Both the position numbers and the translations under genes were made by a program. From positions 1-64,000 of the forward strand of contig JAODAV010000015.1 of assembly GCA_025463605.1 (NCBI GenBank): DNA of 64,000 nt, in the 5' to 3' direction. The stretch's first letter is position 1. Each line of letters begins with the position of its first letter. The DNA is from Rhodoglobus sp. GTDB taxonomy: Bacteria; Actinomycetota; Actinomycetes; Actinomycetales; Microbacteriaceae. The notes under the pieces were generated by a model. It saw only the letters and a program-made list of their open reading frames with translations, was not told the origin of the DNA and made no database searches. This document shows, piece after piece, positions 34,245 through 44,603 of the stretch.

Positions 34245-37200
34245 ATGACCTACCCGCGCAATTCCGAAGAGCCCGTCCCGTCGAGCCCGCGGTTCCCGGA
34301 GATCGAGGAGCGGGTTCTCGCGTACTGGAAAGACGACGGCACGTTCCAGGCCTCCGTCGACCAGCGCGAGGGTGCGCCCGAGTGGGTCTTCTACGACGGA
34401 CCACCGTTCGCCAACGGCCTGCCGCACTACGGTCACCTGCTCACCGGCTACGCGAAAGACCTCTTCCCGCGCTTCCAGACCATGCGCGGCAAGCAGGTGC
34501 ACCGCCGTTTCGGCTGGGACACGCACGGACTCCCGGCCGAACTCGAGGCGGAGCGCCAGCTCGGCATCACCGACAAGAGTCAGATCGAGGAGATGGGCAT
34601 CGCCGCCTTCAACGCCGCGGCGAAGGAGTCGGTGCTGCGTTACACGAAGGAGTGGGAGGAGTACGTCACTCGCCAGGCCCGGTGGGTCGACTTCGAGAAC
34701 GACTACAAGACCCTCGACCCCTCCTTCATGGAGAGCGTCATCTGGGCGTTCAAGCGGCTGCACGACAAAGGCCTCGCGTACGAGGGCTACCGGGTGCTGC
34801 CGTACTGCTGGCGTGACCAGACGCCGCTCTCGAATCACGAGCTGCGCATGGATGACGACGTCTACAAGATGCGGCAGGACCAGTCCGTTACGGTGACCTT
34901 CCCGCTCGACGGGGCAAAGGCCGAGGCGCTCGGCCTGACCGCGGTGCGGGCGCTCGCCTGGACCACAACCCCGTGGACGCTTCCCACCAACTTCGCGCTC
35001 GCGGTCGGACCCGATATCGAGTACTCGGTCGTCCCCTCGGGTCCGCTCGGCGGGGGAGATGGAGCCGCTGAGGGCGTCGCCGCCTACCTCCTCGCGACCG
35101 ACACCGTTGCCGCCTACGCGAAAGACCTGGGTTACGCAACGCCCGCTGAAGCCCTCGAAGCGGTCAGCCGCACGGTTACGGGGCGTGAACTCGACGGGGT
35201 GCGTTACGGCCGCCTCTGGGACTTCTACGCGGATGCCGCGCACTGGGGCACCGAGAACGCATGGCAGATCCTCGTGGCCGACTACGTCGCGACGGGTGAG
35301 GGCACGGGAATCGTTCATCAGGCACCCGCTTACGGCGAGGACGACCAGGTCGTGGCGGCGGCGGCGGGCATCCCGGTGATCCTCTCGGTCGACGACGCCG
35401 GCCGGTTCCTGCCCACCATCACGGATGTCGCGGGGCTGCAGGTCTTCGATGCGAACAAGCCGCTCACCCAGAAGCTGCGGGCCGACGGCCGCCTGCTGCA
35501 GGTGAAGAGCTACGAGCACAGCTACCCGCACTGCTGGCGCTGCCGCAATCCGCTCATCTACAAGGCTGTGTCGAGCTGGTTCGTGCGGGTGCCTGAGTTC
35601 CGCGACCGCATGGGCGAGCTCAACCGCCAGATCAACTGGGTGCCCGACAACGTGAAAGACGGCCAGTTCGGCAAGTGGCTCTCGAACGCTCGCGACTGGT
35701 CGATCAGCCGCAACCGGTACTGGGGTTCGCCCATCCCGGTGTGGAAGAGCGACGACCCCGCCTACCCCCGTATCGATGTCTACGGTTCGCTTGCCGAACT
35801 CGAAGCCGATTTCGGAGTGCTGCCGCTCAACGAGGCCGGTGAGCCCGACCTACACCGCCCGTTCATCGACGAGCTCACCAGGCCGAATCCGGATGACCCG
35901 ACCGGCGCATCCACGATGCGCCGCATCCCCGACGTGCTCGACGTGTGGTTCGACTCCGGTTCGATGCCGTTCGCCCAGGTGCACTACCCCTTCGAGAACC
36001 AGGACTGGTTCGCTACGCACAACCCCGCCGACTTCATCGTCGAGTACATCGGTCAGACCCGCGGCTGGTTCTACCTGCTACACGTGCTCTCGACGGCGCT
36101 ATTCGACCGCCCCGCCTTCAAGAACGTCATCAGCCACGGCATCGTGCTCGGCAGCGACGGCCAGAAGATGTCCAAGTCGCTTCGCAACTACCCCGACGTC
36201 AACGAGGTCTTCGACCGAGATGGGGCGGATGCGATGCGCTGGTTCCTCATGTCGTCGTCGGTTATCCGCGGTGGCAATCTCATCGTCACCGAGGAGGGAA
36301 TCCGAAGCGGTGTGCGGGAGTTCTTGCTGCCGCTGTGGAGCACGTACTACTTCTTCACGCTCTACGCGAACGCTGCGACTGAGACTGGGTACGAAGCCAC
36401 CTGGCGCACCGACTCGAGAAACGTGCTCGACCGCTACCTGCTCGCCAAGACCCGGCAGCTGCTCGACGAAGTGACCGAGGAGCTCGAAGCCCTCGACAGC
36501 CCACTCGCGGCCGCGAAGCTGCGCGACTTCGGCGACGTGCTCACCAACTGGTACGTGCGCCGCGGTCGCGACCGATTCTGGGGCGGCGATGATCTCGACG
36601 CATTCGACACCCTGTACACGGTGCTCGAGACGGTCGCCCGCGCCTCGGCACCGCTCATCCCGCTCGTCGCCGAGGAACTGTGGCGCGGCCTCACCGGTGG
36701 TCGAAGCGTTCACCTCCAGGATTGGCCCGACGCGACGCTGTTTCCCGCCGACGACGCGCTCGTCGCCTCGATGGATCGCGTGCGCGAGGTGGCGTCGGCC
36801 GGACTCGCCCTGCGCAAGGCGCAGGGACTGCGAGTGCGCCTTCCCCTCGCCAAGCTCACTGTTGTGTCGGCACAGCCCAGTGCGCTCGAGCAATTCGCGG
36901 ACATTCTGCGCGACGAGCTCAACGTCAAGGCGGTCGCATTCGATGCGCTCGTCGACGACTCGCTCGAGGCCTTCGGCATCACACGTCGCCTGACGGTCAA
37001 CGCGCGCGCCCTCGGCCCTCGTCTGGGCAAGCAAGTGCAGCAGGTGATCGCCGCCGCGAAAGCGGGGGACTGGTCCCAGTCGGCACGGCCGGCCGATGCT
37101 GGCGCATCGTCCGGGACCGCTTCAGAGAACACTGTGGTCGTCGGCGGCATCGAGTTGCTCGCGGGCGAGTTCGACCTCGTGATGGAGGCGGCCGAGGCTT

Positions 37201-37607
37201 CCAGTGCGATCGCGTTCCTCGGCGAAGGCGGGTTTGTCATCCTCGACACCCAGACGACGCCGGAACTCGAGGCGGAAGGGCTCGCGCGCGACGTCATCCG
37301 TGCGGTTCAGGACACTCGCAAGGCGGCCGGGCTCGACGTGAGCGACCGAATCGCCCTGTCGATCACCGGTTCGTCGTCGGCTGATATCGAGGCCCTGCGC
37401 TCGTTCGCGGAGACGATCGCGGCCGAGACGCTTGCGCTCACCACGTCGATCGACGAATCGGCCGACCCGGAGACGAGCGCTGCACTGGATGCTGCTGCGG
37501 GCGCCCAGCGCGCCGTGGTGGCTGTCGGCAAGTACGCGAATGCTGATGTACTGGTAATCGACGTCTGGAAGTCGGGTACGGCCAAGTCGGGAGCAGTGAA
37601 TGTCTGA
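34245..37607 (+). CDS. ileS: Isoleucyl-tRNA synthetase
   Basis: This 1120-residue class I synthetase charges tRNA-Ile. The HIGH-type motif HYGH is at 61-64 ([16 protein letters not shown]), KMSKS at 641-645 ([13 protein letters not shown]), with the CP1 editing domain between. The anticodon domain and a C-terminal extension of the eukaryotic-like type follow, consistent with the long IleS of actinobacteria. The ATG at 34245 has AGGAG 4 nt upstream, which is the site controlled by the T-box leader; the longer open frame runs into the leader RNA. It overlaps folC by 8 bp. Confidence 0.97.
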   Translation: MTYPRNSEEPVPSSPRFPEIEERVLAYWKDDGTFQASVDQREGAPEWVFYDGPPFANGLPHYGHLLTGYAKDLFPRFQTMRGKQVHRRFGWDTHGLPAELEAERQLGITDKSQIEEMGIAAFNAAAKESVLRYTKEWEEYVTRQARWVDFENDYKTLDPSFMESVIWAFKRLHDKGLAYEGYRVLPYCWRDQTPLSNHELRMDDDVYKMRQDQSVTVTFPLDGAKAEALGLTAVRALAWTTTPWTLPTNFALAVGPDIEYSVVPSGPLGGGDGAAEGVAAYLLATDTVAAYAKDLGYATPAEALEAVSRTVTGRELDGVRYGRLWDFYADAAHWGTENAWQILVADYVATGEGTGIVHQAPAYGEDDQVVAAAAGIPVILSVDDAGRFLPTITDVAGLQVFDANKPLTQKLRADGRLLQVKSYEHSYPHCWRCRNPLIYKAVSSWFVRVPEFRDRMGELNRQINWVPDNVKDGQFGKWLSNARDWSISRNRYWGSPIPVWKSDDPAYPRIDVYGSLAELEADFGVLPLNEAGEPDLHRPFIDELTRPNPDDPTGASTMRRIPDVLDVWFDSGSMPFAQVHYPFENQDWFATHNPADFIVEYIGQTRGWFYLLHVLSTALFDRPAFKNVISHGIVLGSDGQKMSKSLRNYPDVNEVFDRDGADAMRWFLMSSSVIRGGNLIVTEEGIRSGVREFLLPLWSTYYFFTLYANAATETGYEATWRTDSRNVLDRYLLAKTRQLLDEVTEELEALDSPLAAAKLRDFGDVLTNWYVRRGRDRFWGGDDLDAFDTLYTVLETVARASAPLIPLVAEELWRGLTGGRSVHLQDWPDATLFPADDALVASMDRVREVASAGLALRKAQGLRVRLPLAKLTVVSAQPSALEQFADILRDELNVKAVAFDALVDDSLEAFGITRRLTVNARALGPRLGKQVQQVIAAAKAGDWSQSARPADAGASSGTASENTVVVGGIELLAGEFDLVMEAAEASSAIAFLGEGGFVILDTQTTPELEAEGLARDVIRAVQDTRKAAGLDVSDRIALSITGSSSADIEALRSFAETIAAETLALTTSIDESADPETSAALDAAAGAQRAVVAVGKYANADVLVIDVWKSGTAKSGAVNV

Positions 37608-39078
37608 TCGGGACGACGAGTTCGACGAGAGCGATCTCGGCGACGACGATCGCAATCCACTGGCGGATCTGAGCCCGTTCGCGCAAGGCGACGAGGGCAC
37701 GAACCTCGACGACGACTCCGATTGGGAGCTCGAAGACGCCGAGTACCAGGATGACGCGGATCGCGTCTACGCCGAGCTGCTCGCGCGAATCGGCGAGGCG
37801 GCACCCCAGCCGCGGCTCGAGGCCACTCGAAGGGCGGTCGAGCTGCTCGGGGATCCGCAGCGCTCGTACCCGATCATCCACGTCACGGGAACGAACGGTA
37901 AGACCTCGACGAGCCGCATGACGGAGAGCATCCTGCGGGCATACGGCCTTCGCACGGGGTTGATGACGAGCCCGCACCTCGTCCGCGTCAACGAGCGCAT
38001 CGTGATCGACGGCCAGCCCATCTCGAACCGGGCGCTCGCAGCGAATTGGGCGGACATCCGCCCGTTCCTCGACCTGGTCGACGCCGAGCTGGTCGCCAAC
38101 TCGGATGAGCCGCTCACGTTCTTCGAAGCGCTCACGGTGCTCGCCTTCGCGAGCTTCGCCGACGCTCCCGTCGATGTCGCCGTCATCGAGGTGGGCATGG
38201 GCGGCGAGTGGGATTCGACCAACGTCGGAGATGGCCAGGTCGCCGTGTTCTCACCGATCGCGCTCGACCACACGCAGCGGCTCGGTTCGACCGTCGCCGA
38301 GATCGCGCGCACGAAGGCGGGGATCATCAAGCCGGTCGCGAATGTCGTCTCCGCCGAGCAATCCCCGGATGCCCTCGCCGAACTGCAGCGTGCCGCCGAG
38401 CTTACCGAGTCGAGCCTGGCGGTGGAGGGCACCGGCTTCGCGCTCGAATCCTCCGCTGTAGCGGTCGGCGGACAGGTCATCACGGTTCGCGGCCTCGCCG
38501 GCACGTACGCCGACCTGTTCCTGCCGCTGTTCGGCGACCATCAGGGCCACAACGCGGTGCTGGCGATCGCGGCCGTCGAGTCGTTCCTCGGGGCGGGAAG
38601 TCAGACGCTCGATGGAGCCGTGCTGGCAGAGGGACTCGCCACCGCGTCGTCACCGGGTCGCCTGCAGATCATCGGCACGGAGCCCACCGTCATCGTCGAT
38701 GCGGCGCACAACCCGCACGGCGCGACAGCGCTCGCGGCGGCCCTCGCGACCTACTTCACGTTCGACGAGATCGCGATCGTGCTCGGCGTGCTGCAAGACA
38801 AGGATGCACGCGGCATCGTCGAGGTGCTCGCCCCGGTGGCGACAAGCATCTACGTGACCCAGTCGCAATCGGAGCGCGCAGTGCCGGCCGAGGAACTCGT
38901 CGAGATCGTTCGCGAATTCACCGACGAGACGACCGACTTTGACAGCTTCGGCGACGCCGTGCAGCAGGCCCGCACCTGGGCTGCCGAATCACCGGGACGC
39001 GCCGTCGTCGTGACCGGGTCGATCACGCTCGTGGGCGAGGCGATCGCGCTCGCCGCCGCCGAAGGCTGGAAACGGTGA
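37600..39078 (+). CDS. folC: Folylpolyglutamate synthase/dihydrofolate synthase
   Basis: This 492-residue Mur-ligase-type ATP-dependent enzyme adds glutamate to folates. The P-loop [12 protein letters not shown] lies near residues 93-104, [13 protein letters not shown] is the folate-site loop, and the Mg/ATP-site segment [14 protein letters not shown] is present. The central GRLQII and [10 protein letters not shown] motifs are standard. It has an unusual N-terminal extension of about 55 residues rich in Asp and Glu ([15 protein letters not shown]) before the usual start of the family near YAELLARIG; similar acidic extensions occur in other actinobacteria. The start overlaps ileS, and the stop overlaps the next gene (GTGA). 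Confidence 0.94.
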   Translation: MSDRDDEFDESDLGDDDRNPLADLSPFAQGDEGTNLDDDSDWELEDAEYQDDADRVYAELLARIGEAAPQPRLEATRRAVELLGDPQRSYPIIHVTGTNGKTSTSRMTESILRAYGLRTGLMTSPHLVRVNERIVIDGQPISNRALAANWADIRPFLDLVDAELVANSDEPLTFFEALTVLAFASFADAPVDVAVIEVGMGGEWDSTNVGDGQVAVFSPIALDHTQRLGSTVAEIARTKAGIIKPVANVVSAEQSPDALAELQRAAELTESSLAVEGTGFALESSAVAVGGQVITVRGLAGTYADLFLPLFGDHQGHNAVLAIAAVESFLGAGSQTLDGAVLAEGLATASSPGRLQIIGTEPTVIVDAAHNPHGATALAAALATYFTFDEIAIVLGVLQDKDARGIVEVLAPVATSIYVTQSQSERAVPAEELVEIVREFTDETTDFDSFGDAVQQARTWAAESPGRAVVVTGSITLVGEAIALAAAEGWKR

Positions 39079-39455
39079 GCGAGCCCGCGCGCACGCCGCG
39101 GCGCGAGCGCTCGGTGAGCGAAAGCCTGCTGAGCATCGTTCTGGGGCTCGAGGCGATTCTCGTGTTCTTCGTGATGCTCACGGCGTTCGGCCTTAAGGCC
39201 CTGCCACCGCTCGCCGCCTTCGCGGGCGGCGGCGGGCTCATCCTCGCGCTCGTGCTGGCCGCGAGTCTTCTTCGGTTTCCGTGGGGCGTCTGGCTGGGCT
39301 GGCTTCTCCAGGCGGTGCTCGTGACGACGGGTGTCGTGCTGCCGATCATGTACTTCATCGCGGCGGGCTTCGTCGCGATCTGGATCTACTGCTTCATCAA
39401 AGGCCGCCAGCTCGACCGGGCCCGGGCCGCAATCACCCCTGAGGAGACCGCATGA
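39075..39455 (+). CDS. DUF4233 domain membrane protein
   Basis: This 126-residue protein has about four hydrophobic helices in a compact actinobacterial family that almost always sits between folC and ndk. The visible segments are SLLSIVLGLEAILVFFVML, LPPLAAFAGGGGLILALVL, GVWLGWLLQAVLVTTGVVL and MYFIAAGFVAIWIYCFIKG. The GTG start at 39075 overlaps the folC stop by 4 bp, and its stop overlaps the ndk start (ATGA). Function unknown; its conservation with folC and ndk suggests a shared operon rather than a shared reaction. Confidence 0.88.
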   Translation: MSEPARTPRRERSVSESLLSIVLGLEAILVFFVMLTAFGLKALPPLAAFAGGGGLILALVLAASLLRFPWGVWLGWLLQAVLVTTGVVLPIMYFIAAGFVAIWIYCFIKGRQLDRARAAITPEETA

Positions 39456-39868
39456 CCGTCGAAGAAACGCTCGTACTCGTGAAGCCGGACGGCGTCGCAC
39501 GCAACCTCACGGGGGAGATCCTGCGCCGCATCGAGTCGAAGGGCTACCAGCTCGTCGACGTGAGAATGGTGCAGGCCGACCTCGACCTGCTCTCGGCGCA
39601 CTACGAGGAGCACCAGGGCAAGCCGTTCTACGGGCCGCTCGTCGAGTTCATGCAGAGCGGGCCGACGGTGGCGCTTCGCATCACGGGACATCGCGTGATC
39701 GAGGGCTTCCGCTCGCTCGCCGGCACGACCGACCCCACGACCGCCGCGCCTGGCACGATCCGTGGCGACCTCGGTCGCGACTGGGGCCTCAAGGTGCAGC
39801 AGAACCTCGTGCACGGCAGCGATTCCCCGGAGAGCGCCGAGCGCGAGCTCGCCCTCTGGTTCGACTGA
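39452..39868 (+). CDS. ndk: Nucleoside diphosphate kinase
   Basis: This 138-residue kinase transfers the terminal phosphate between nucleoside triphosphates and diphosphates through a phospho-His. The active His is H121 in NLVHGSDSPESAERELALWF. The N-terminal TLVLVKPDGVARNL and the Kpn-type segment RVIEGFRSLAGTTDPTTA are conserved. The length is normal for bacterial Ndk. It is the last gene of the ileS-folC-DUF4233-ndk transcript and converges with the VKOR gene with a 13-bp gap between stops. Confidence 0.96.
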   Translation: MTVEETLVLVKPDGVARNLTGEILRRIESKGYQLVDVRMVQADLDLLSAHYEEHQGKPFYGPLVEFMQSGPTVALRITGHRVIEGFRSLAGTTDPTTAAPGTIRGDLGRDWGLKVQQNLVHGSDSPESAERELALWFD

Positions 39869-39881
39869 CTCAGGGTGCGGG

Positions 39882-40490
39882 TCAGCTGCCGAAGCCGACC
39901 GTGAGCAGCAGCGGGAACTGCACGAGGATCGTGAGCACGATCACCGCGTAGTTGGCGAGCACGATGATCCATGCGAACGGGAACACGCGCTCCCCGAAGC
40001 GGCGACCGCGCGGCCCTAACAGCACGCCGTGCTTGAGTCCCCACGCCAGCAGGTACCAGAACATCGGGATCGTGACGGCCCACACGAGCATGCAGTAGGG
40101 GCACAGCACGCCGATCGCGAAGACGCTCTGCGTGTAGAGCCACGTAACGAAGAGCCACGCGCCGAAAACTCCGGCCGTGAACAGCCGCCAGAACCACGCG
40201 TCGAAGCGAGCGCCCGCGAGCAGTGCGACGCCGACGGCGATGGGGGCGACGAAACCGGCAACTCCGAGGACGGGATTGGGGAAGCCGAGCAGTGCGGCCT
40301 GCCACTGGTCGAAGAGCGCCCCGCACGAGATGAAGGGGTTCACGTCGCAGCTGAGCACGGCATCCGGGTTGAGGAGCTTGTGGATGCGCTCCACGAGAAG
40401 GATCGTCGACCCCGCCCACCCGATGGCGCCCGTCAGAATGAGAAATATCGCGAATCCGATGGGGCGGCGCGTGGCCACGGCGTCAGTCAT
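39882..40490 (-). CDS. Vitamin K epoxide reductase (VKOR) family membrane protein
   Basis: This 202-residue protein has about five hydrophobic helices, the redox pair CPYC in GVLCPYCMLVW, and the loop cysteines CDVNPFISC. VKOR homologs in actinobacteria reoxidise the DsbA-like thiol oxidase with menaquinone and so support disulfide formation outside the membrane. No DsbA-like gene is adjacent. The presence of both Cys pairs suggests an active enzyme. It is monocistronic and convergent with ndk; the start is the ATG at 40490. Confidence 0.93.
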   Translation of the reverse strand: MTDAVATRRPIGFAIFLILTGAIGWAGSTILLVERIHKLLNPDAVLSCDVNPFISCGALFDQWQAALLGFPNPVLGVAGFVAPIAVGVALLAGARFDAWFWRLFTAGVFGAWLFVTWLYTQSVFAIGVLCPYCMLVWAVTIPMFWYLLAWGLKHGVLLGPRGRRFGERVFPFAWIIVLANYAVIVLTILVQFPLLLTVGFGS

Positions 40491-40538
40491 TCTCGGATTA
40501 TCGCACGCGCCGAAACACCTCTAACTGGGAACGCGTGC

Positions 40539-40771
40539 GATAATGGGGGGCAGTCATCTGAGCCGCGCTCGGCATGACGCCAAAGAAGGCTTACCGGACA
40601 TGAAACCGGTGCATGAACAAACTGCAGCGCGAGTAGTCCTCCGTAGGACAGGCCCGCTGCAGGACCTGAAGGATTAGTAGCGGTCTCCCGCCGAAGTTTG
40701 CGGGGGATAGCGCACGAGAGAGTACCCAGTGGGTGGCGCGGTCGCCCACTCGGGCAAGGAGTACACCAGCA
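40539..40771 (+). promoter_or_regulatory. Promoter and long structured 5' leader of the RNase E/G gene
   Basis: An extended -10, TGCGATAAT, ends at 40544, giving a leader of about 220 nt. It contains CTGCAGCG...CGCTGCAG (40622-40662) enclosing GTCCT-CCGT-AGGAC, then CCCGC...GCGGG (40687-40704), then AGTGGG...CCCACT (40728-40750) directly before the ribosome site AAGGAG. RNase E of other bacteria controls its own mRNA through leader hairpins, and the same may apply here. Confidence 0.55.
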
Positions 40772-43252
40772 ATGGTGAATGCAACCGAAAACAACGAAGA
40801 GAACCCGAAGAAGCGCAGTCGGCTATTCGGGCGTAAGAGCGCTCCGGGTGCCGCGGCTCCCGAATCGCCCGCGAGTGACGCCCCCGCCACCGAGGCCGCC
40901 GCTCCCGCTGAAACGATCTCGGCGCCGCGCAAGCGTGCCGCCACGAAGAAGGCTTCTGACCACGTTGCTGCGGGCGACGCCGCCCAGGCGGCCGAGCCGC
41001 ACGACGCCGCTCCCGTGAAGCGCTCCTCCGCGAAGAGGCAGGCGGTGGAGGCATCCGAGGATGCACCGAAGCGCTCTCGCTCGAAGAAGGCCGCCGAGGA
41101 GGCGCCGCAGCAGCAGGAGCAGAAGCCCGTCGTGCGTCCCACGACCTCGCTGCTCTTCCAGGCTCCCGATCTGCCGCCGCTGCAGCCCGTGCGCGCCGGC
41201 CAGGGCCGCGATGCGCAGAGCCGCGACGGACAGAGCCGCGACGGCCAGAGCCGTGACGGCCAGAGTCGTGACGGCCAGGGCCGCCAGGACCGCGACAACG
41301 GCACCGACGAGGGCGGCACGGTTCGCCGCCGCTCACGCCGCCGGCCGGGCGAGGAGGCCCGCCCAGGCGACGAGGCTCCCAACACCGTCGTGCGCGTGCG
41401 CCAGCCGCGCCCGGAGCCGGTCGTCAGCAACGAGCCCACGAGGGTCAAGGGTTCGACGCGTCTCGAGGCCAAGAAGCAGCGCCGTCGCGACGGACGCGAT
41501 GCCGGGCGCCGACGCCCCGTCGTCACCGAGAGCGAGTTCCTCGCCCGTCGTGAGAGCGTCGACCGGGTCATGGTCGTGCGTTCGAAGTTCAGCCGCATCC
41601 AGATCGCCGTGCTCGAAGACGGCGTGCTCGTCGAGCACTACGTCGCCAAGGCGCAAGACGCGAGCCTCATCGGCAACGTCTACCTCGGCCGCGTGCAGAA
41701 CGTGCTGCAGAGCATGGAGGCCGCGTTCGTCGACATCGGTCGCGGCCGCAACGCCGTGCTCTACTCCGGCGAGGTCGACTGGGATGCCGCCGCCGAGAAC
41801 TCGAGCGAAGGCAAGAGCCAGGCGCGCCGCATCGAGCTCGCGCTCAAGCCCGGCGACCGGGTGCTCGTGCAGGTCACGAAAGACCCCGTCGGCCACAAGG
41901 GCGCCCGGCTCACGAGCCAGGTGAGCCTGCCGGGCCGCTACCTCGTCTACGTGCCCAACGGATCGATGTCGGGCATCAGCCGCAAGCTTCCCGACACCGA
42001 GCGCGCGCGCCTCAAGAAGATCCTCAAGGAGGTGCTGCCCGATAACGTGGGCGTGATCGTGCGCACCGCCGCGGAGGGCGCCACAGAGGAGCAACTCACG
42101 CTCGACGTCAACCGTCTCACCACGCAGTGGGCGGAGATCAGCCACCAGGTCGAGACGGTTCAGGCCCCAGCGCTTCTGCACTCGGAGCCCGACCTGCTCA
42201 TCAAGATCGTGCGCGACGTCTTCAACGAGGACTTCCACAAGCTCGTCATCGAAGGCGACGACGCCCGCGAGACGATCGAGAGCTACCTGCGCTCGGTCGC
42301 GCCCGACCTGCTCGATCGCCTGCAGAGCTACGACAACCCGGTGGACTCATTCGACGAGTACCGCGTTTCGGAGCAGATCGAGAAGGCACTCGACCGCAAG
42401 GTCTGGCTGCCGTCTGGCGGTTCGCTCGTCATCGACCGCACCGAGGCCATGACGGTCGTCGACGTCAATACGGGCAAGTTCGTCGGCTCGGGCGGAAACC
42501 TCGAAGAGACGGTGACCAAGAACAACCTCGAGGCCGCCGAGGAGATCGTGCGCCAGTTGCGCCTTCGTGACATCGGCGGCATCATCGTCGTCGACTTCAT
42601 CGACATGGTGCTCGAGTCGAACCGTGACCTCGTGCTGCGGCGACTCGTCGAGTGCCTCTCCCGCGACCGCACAAAGCACCAGGTTGCCGAGGTCACCTCG
42701 CTTGGCCTCGTTCAGATGACTCGTAAGAAGCTCGGCCTCGGTCTGCTGGAGACCTTCAGCGAGACCTGCGAGGTGTGCGCCGGTCGCGGCATCATCGTGC
42801 ACCACGACCCCGTGACCAAGCACCGCCAGCAGCAGCAGACCGCGCAGCCCGAACAGGCCGGCAGCGGCCGACGCAACCGGCGCGGTGGCGGCGGAGGCGG
42901 CTCGGCCCCGACGGTGAAGAACGGCGTCGGCAGCAACGGCACGCACGCGATCACCGAAGACGTGCGCAATGCACTCGCGCGAGTCGCCGCGAGCACGGTG
43001 GCTCACCCCACGGAGAACCACGTGGAGACGCCAGCGCCCGAGGTCGTGGACGAAGTGCCGGAGACGGTCGAGATCCTCGACATCCCCGTGACCAAGGCGC
43101 CGCGCGCACAACGCAAGGTCAGCACGCACGACGCGGAGCAGATTCTCGACTCCGTGCTGGAGGCGCTGCCCGAGCCGAAGCAGCCGGGCCAGGGGCGTTC
43201 GCGCGTCTCGCGCCGGGCATCCTCACCGGTCATCACGACGAACGAGTCCTGA
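40772..43252 (+). CDS. rne: Ribonuclease E/G family endoribonuclease
   Basis: This 826-residue enzyme processes rRNA and mRNA. An N-terminal disordered, Ala/Lys/Glu/Arg-rich part of about 265 residues includes repeats of SRDGQ (near 150-172). The S1-like and catalytic core of RNase E/G follows. Catalytic Asp motifs are VVDVNTGKFVG and VVDFIDM, and the zinc-link CEVCAGRG is at about 668-675. The C-terminal tail is also disordered and basic. I chose the ATG at 40772 with AAGGAG 10 nt upstream; a start 13 codons earlier lacks a ribosome site. Actinobacterial proteins place the disordered scaffold at both ends, as seen here. Confidence 0.93.
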   Translation: MVNATENNEENPKKRSRLFGRKSAPGAAAPESPASDAPATEAAAPAETISAPRKRAATKKASDHVAAGDAAQAAEPHDAAPVKRSSAKRQAVEASEDAPKRSRSKKAAEEAPQQQEQKPVVRPTTSLLFQAPDLPPLQPVRAGQGRDAQSRDGQSRDGQSRDGQSRDGQGRQDRDNGTDEGGTVRRRSRRRPGEEARPGDEAPNTVVRVRQPRPEPVVSNEPTRVKGSTRLEAKKQRRRDGRDAGRRRPVVTESEFLARRESVDRVMVVRSKFSRIQIAVLEDGVLVEHYVAKAQDASLIGNVYLGRVQNVLQSMEAAFVDIGRGRNAVLYSGEVDWDAAAENSSEGKSQARRIELALKPGDRVLVQVTKDPVGHKGARLTSQVSLPGRYLVYVPNGSMSGISRKLPDTERARLKKILKEVLPDNVGVIVRTAAEGATEEQLTLDVNRLTTQWAEISHQVETVQAPALLHSEPDLLIKIVRDVFNEDFHKLVIEGDDARETIESYLRSVAPDLLDRLQSYDNPVDSFDEYRVSEQIEKALDRKVWLPSGGSLVIDRTEAMTVVDVNTGKFVGSGGNLEETVTKNNLEAAEEIVRQLRLRDIGGIIVVDFIDMVLESNRDLVLRRLVECLSRDRTKHQVAEVTSLGLVQMTRKKLGLGLLETFSETCEVCAGRGIIVHHDPVTKHRQQQQTAQPEQAGSGRRNRRGGGGGGSAPTVKNGVGSNGTHAITEDVRNALARVAASTVAHPTENHVETPAPEVVDEVPETVEILDIPVTKAPRAQRKVSTHDAEQILDSVLEALPEPKQPGQGRSRVSRRASSPVITTNES

Positions 43253-43256
43253 GCGG

Positions 43257-43275
43257 GACCTGTCGGCAACAGGTC
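43257..43275 (+). terminator. Hairpin after the RNase E/G gene
   Basis: GACCTGT pairs with ACAGGTC around CGGCA, 5 bp after the stop codon. There is no T-run, so the end may be a Rho-dependent or stabilising structure. Confidence 0.6.
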
Positions 43276-43318
43276 GCTGCCACTACTGTGTGGTCATCCG
43301 ATTCCGTCAGGAGCTTTC

Positions 43319-43942
43319 ATGACCGACAACCCAGCACCACCGCCCGAGCCCGGTACTCAGCCTCCCGCTGCCGCTGCGGTGCCTCCGGCGGCGCCACGTA
43401 AACCGGGGTCGGCCGCGACTCTCTTCTGGCGTCGTCCGGATGCGGCGACCCTCCGCGGCGCCCTCATCGCGGTCGTCATCGCATGGATCATCGAACTCAT
43501 CTACCAAGTGCTCTACATCGTCGAAGCGATCTCGTGGTCGATCAACGACGGTCCGGGCGGCGTACCCCAGGCGATCGGGGACTTCTTCTTCTACGGCCTT
43601 CTCAAGGCGCTGTTCTTCTTCGGGCCCGTCTTCATCGTGCTCTGGCAGCTGCTGCCCATTGTCAAGGAGTCTCCGCTGCCGGTCATCCTCAAGCGCGCCG
43701 CAGTGTCGGGCGTCGCCGGGCTTGCGGGTCTCATCGTGTTCGGTATCGGTGAAGCCATCGCCGACATCGTCAACTACAGTTTCGCGTTCGGCTACTTCGT
43801 CGTATCGATGCTCTGGTTCCCGCTTATTCTCGCGCTCGGCTTCACCGTGCAGCTCATCGTCGGTTCTGTCGTCGCGTGGATCGTTGCCGCGCGGGCGCCG
43901 AAGGTCGTCGCGGCGGCCCCCGCAGCGCCTCCCGCCACCTAG
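43319..43942 (+). CDS. Multi-pass membrane protein with Pro/Ala-rich N-terminus
   Basis: This 207-residue protein has a disordered Pro/Ala/Pro N-terminus of about 35 residues and four hydrophobic segments (LRGALIAVVIAWIIELIYQV; FFFYGLLKALFFFGPVFIV; AAVSGVAGLAGLIVFGIGEA; LWFPLILALGFTVQLIVGSV). AGGAG lies about 7 nt before the ATG. I recognise no family. It ends convergently with the DUF4031 gene, with a 4-bp stop overlap. The neighbours give no function. Confidence 0.75.
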   Translation: MTDNPAPPPEPGTQPPAAAAVPPAAPRKPGSAATLFWRRPDAATLRGALIAVVIAWIIELIYQVLYIVEAISWSINDGPGGVPQAIGDFFFYGLLKALFFFGPVFIVLWQLLPIVKESPLPVILKRAAVSGVAGLAGLIVFGIGEAIADIVNYSFAFGYFVVSMLWFPLILALGFTVQLIVGSVVAWIVAARAPKVVAAAPAAPPAT

Positions 43943-44199
43943 CGGTCGCGCTGGCGCACCCGCAGGCCGCTCGCCTGCAGGCGCTCCACGAACTCACGAA
44001 CACCGACCGGCTCAGCGCCGAGGGCGACCAGCTCGCTCCAGCGCTGAGCCGGTACGTCGTAGTGGTCGCGGTCGAAGCCGCGCCGCGGGATGCCGGCGAC
44101 CGCCGCGAAGGCGTGCAGCTCGTCGAGCGACGTGTCGCTCACGATGTGCGCCCAGAGAGTCTCGTGTGCGGGCCAGATCGGCTGGTCGATCAGGATCAC
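43939..44199 (-). CDS. DUF4031 domain protein
   Basis: This 86-residue protein fits the small DUF4031 family: it begins MILIDQPIWPAHETLWAH and contains SDTSLDELHAFAAVAGIPRR then FDRDHYDVP, with several His and Asp residues typical of the family. The GTG at 44199 has GGAGGG about 8 nt upstream. Function unknown. It overlaps the end of the convergent upstream gene by 4 bp. Confidence 0.82.
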   Translation of the reverse strand: MILIDQPIWPAHETLWAHIVSDTSLDELHAFAAVAGIPRRGFDRDHYDVPAQRWSELVALGAEPVGVREFVERLQASGLRVRQRDR

Positions 44200-44311
44200 G
44201 GAATGCGCCCTCCCTTGCAGTCGGCCCTGCAGTCATCGTATTGAGTCGCCACCTGTTGCGGTCGCAACCGGATACTCTGTGGCTGCACCCAAGACAGCCT
44301 GAGGAGAATGC

Positions 44312-44575
44312 ATGAACTGGAGTGGCCTGGTCTTCGTGATCGTCGGGCTGGCCGCGGTCGTGGCCTCGAACTTCCTCATCCGTCATCGTGCGGAGTACTA
44401 CGAGTTCATGGCGGGGCAGCAGGAGCAGATATTCGGCAGCAAAGGCCGAAGGTTGTCGGCGGGCGGCTCCTCTAACATCTTCCTGGCTGTCGGCATCGTT
44501 GGAGTCTTGATCGGAGCTGCCGCCGCCGTGCTCGGACTTCTGACGCTCGTCGGTGCTCTGCAGCCTCCGAACTAG
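44312..44575 (+). CDS. Small two-helix membrane protein
   Basis: This 87-residue protein begins MNWSGLVFVIVGLAAVV, followed by a hydrophilic segment (IRHRAEYYEFMAGQQEQIFG) and a second helix (NIFLAVGIVGVLIGAAAAVLG). GAGGAG precedes the ATG. It has no recognised domain. It lies 28 bp upstream of another membrane protein gene in the same direction, so the two are probably co-transcribed, perhaps with the NACHT gene further on. Confidence 0.75.
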   Translation: MNWSGLVFVIVGLAAVVASNFLIRHRAEYYEFMAGQQEQIFGSKGRRLSAGGSSNIFLAVGIVGVLIGAAAAVLGLLTLVGALQPPN

Positions 44576-44603
44576 CGCGATCGAGCGAGAAGGAGTTCAT
44601 GCG

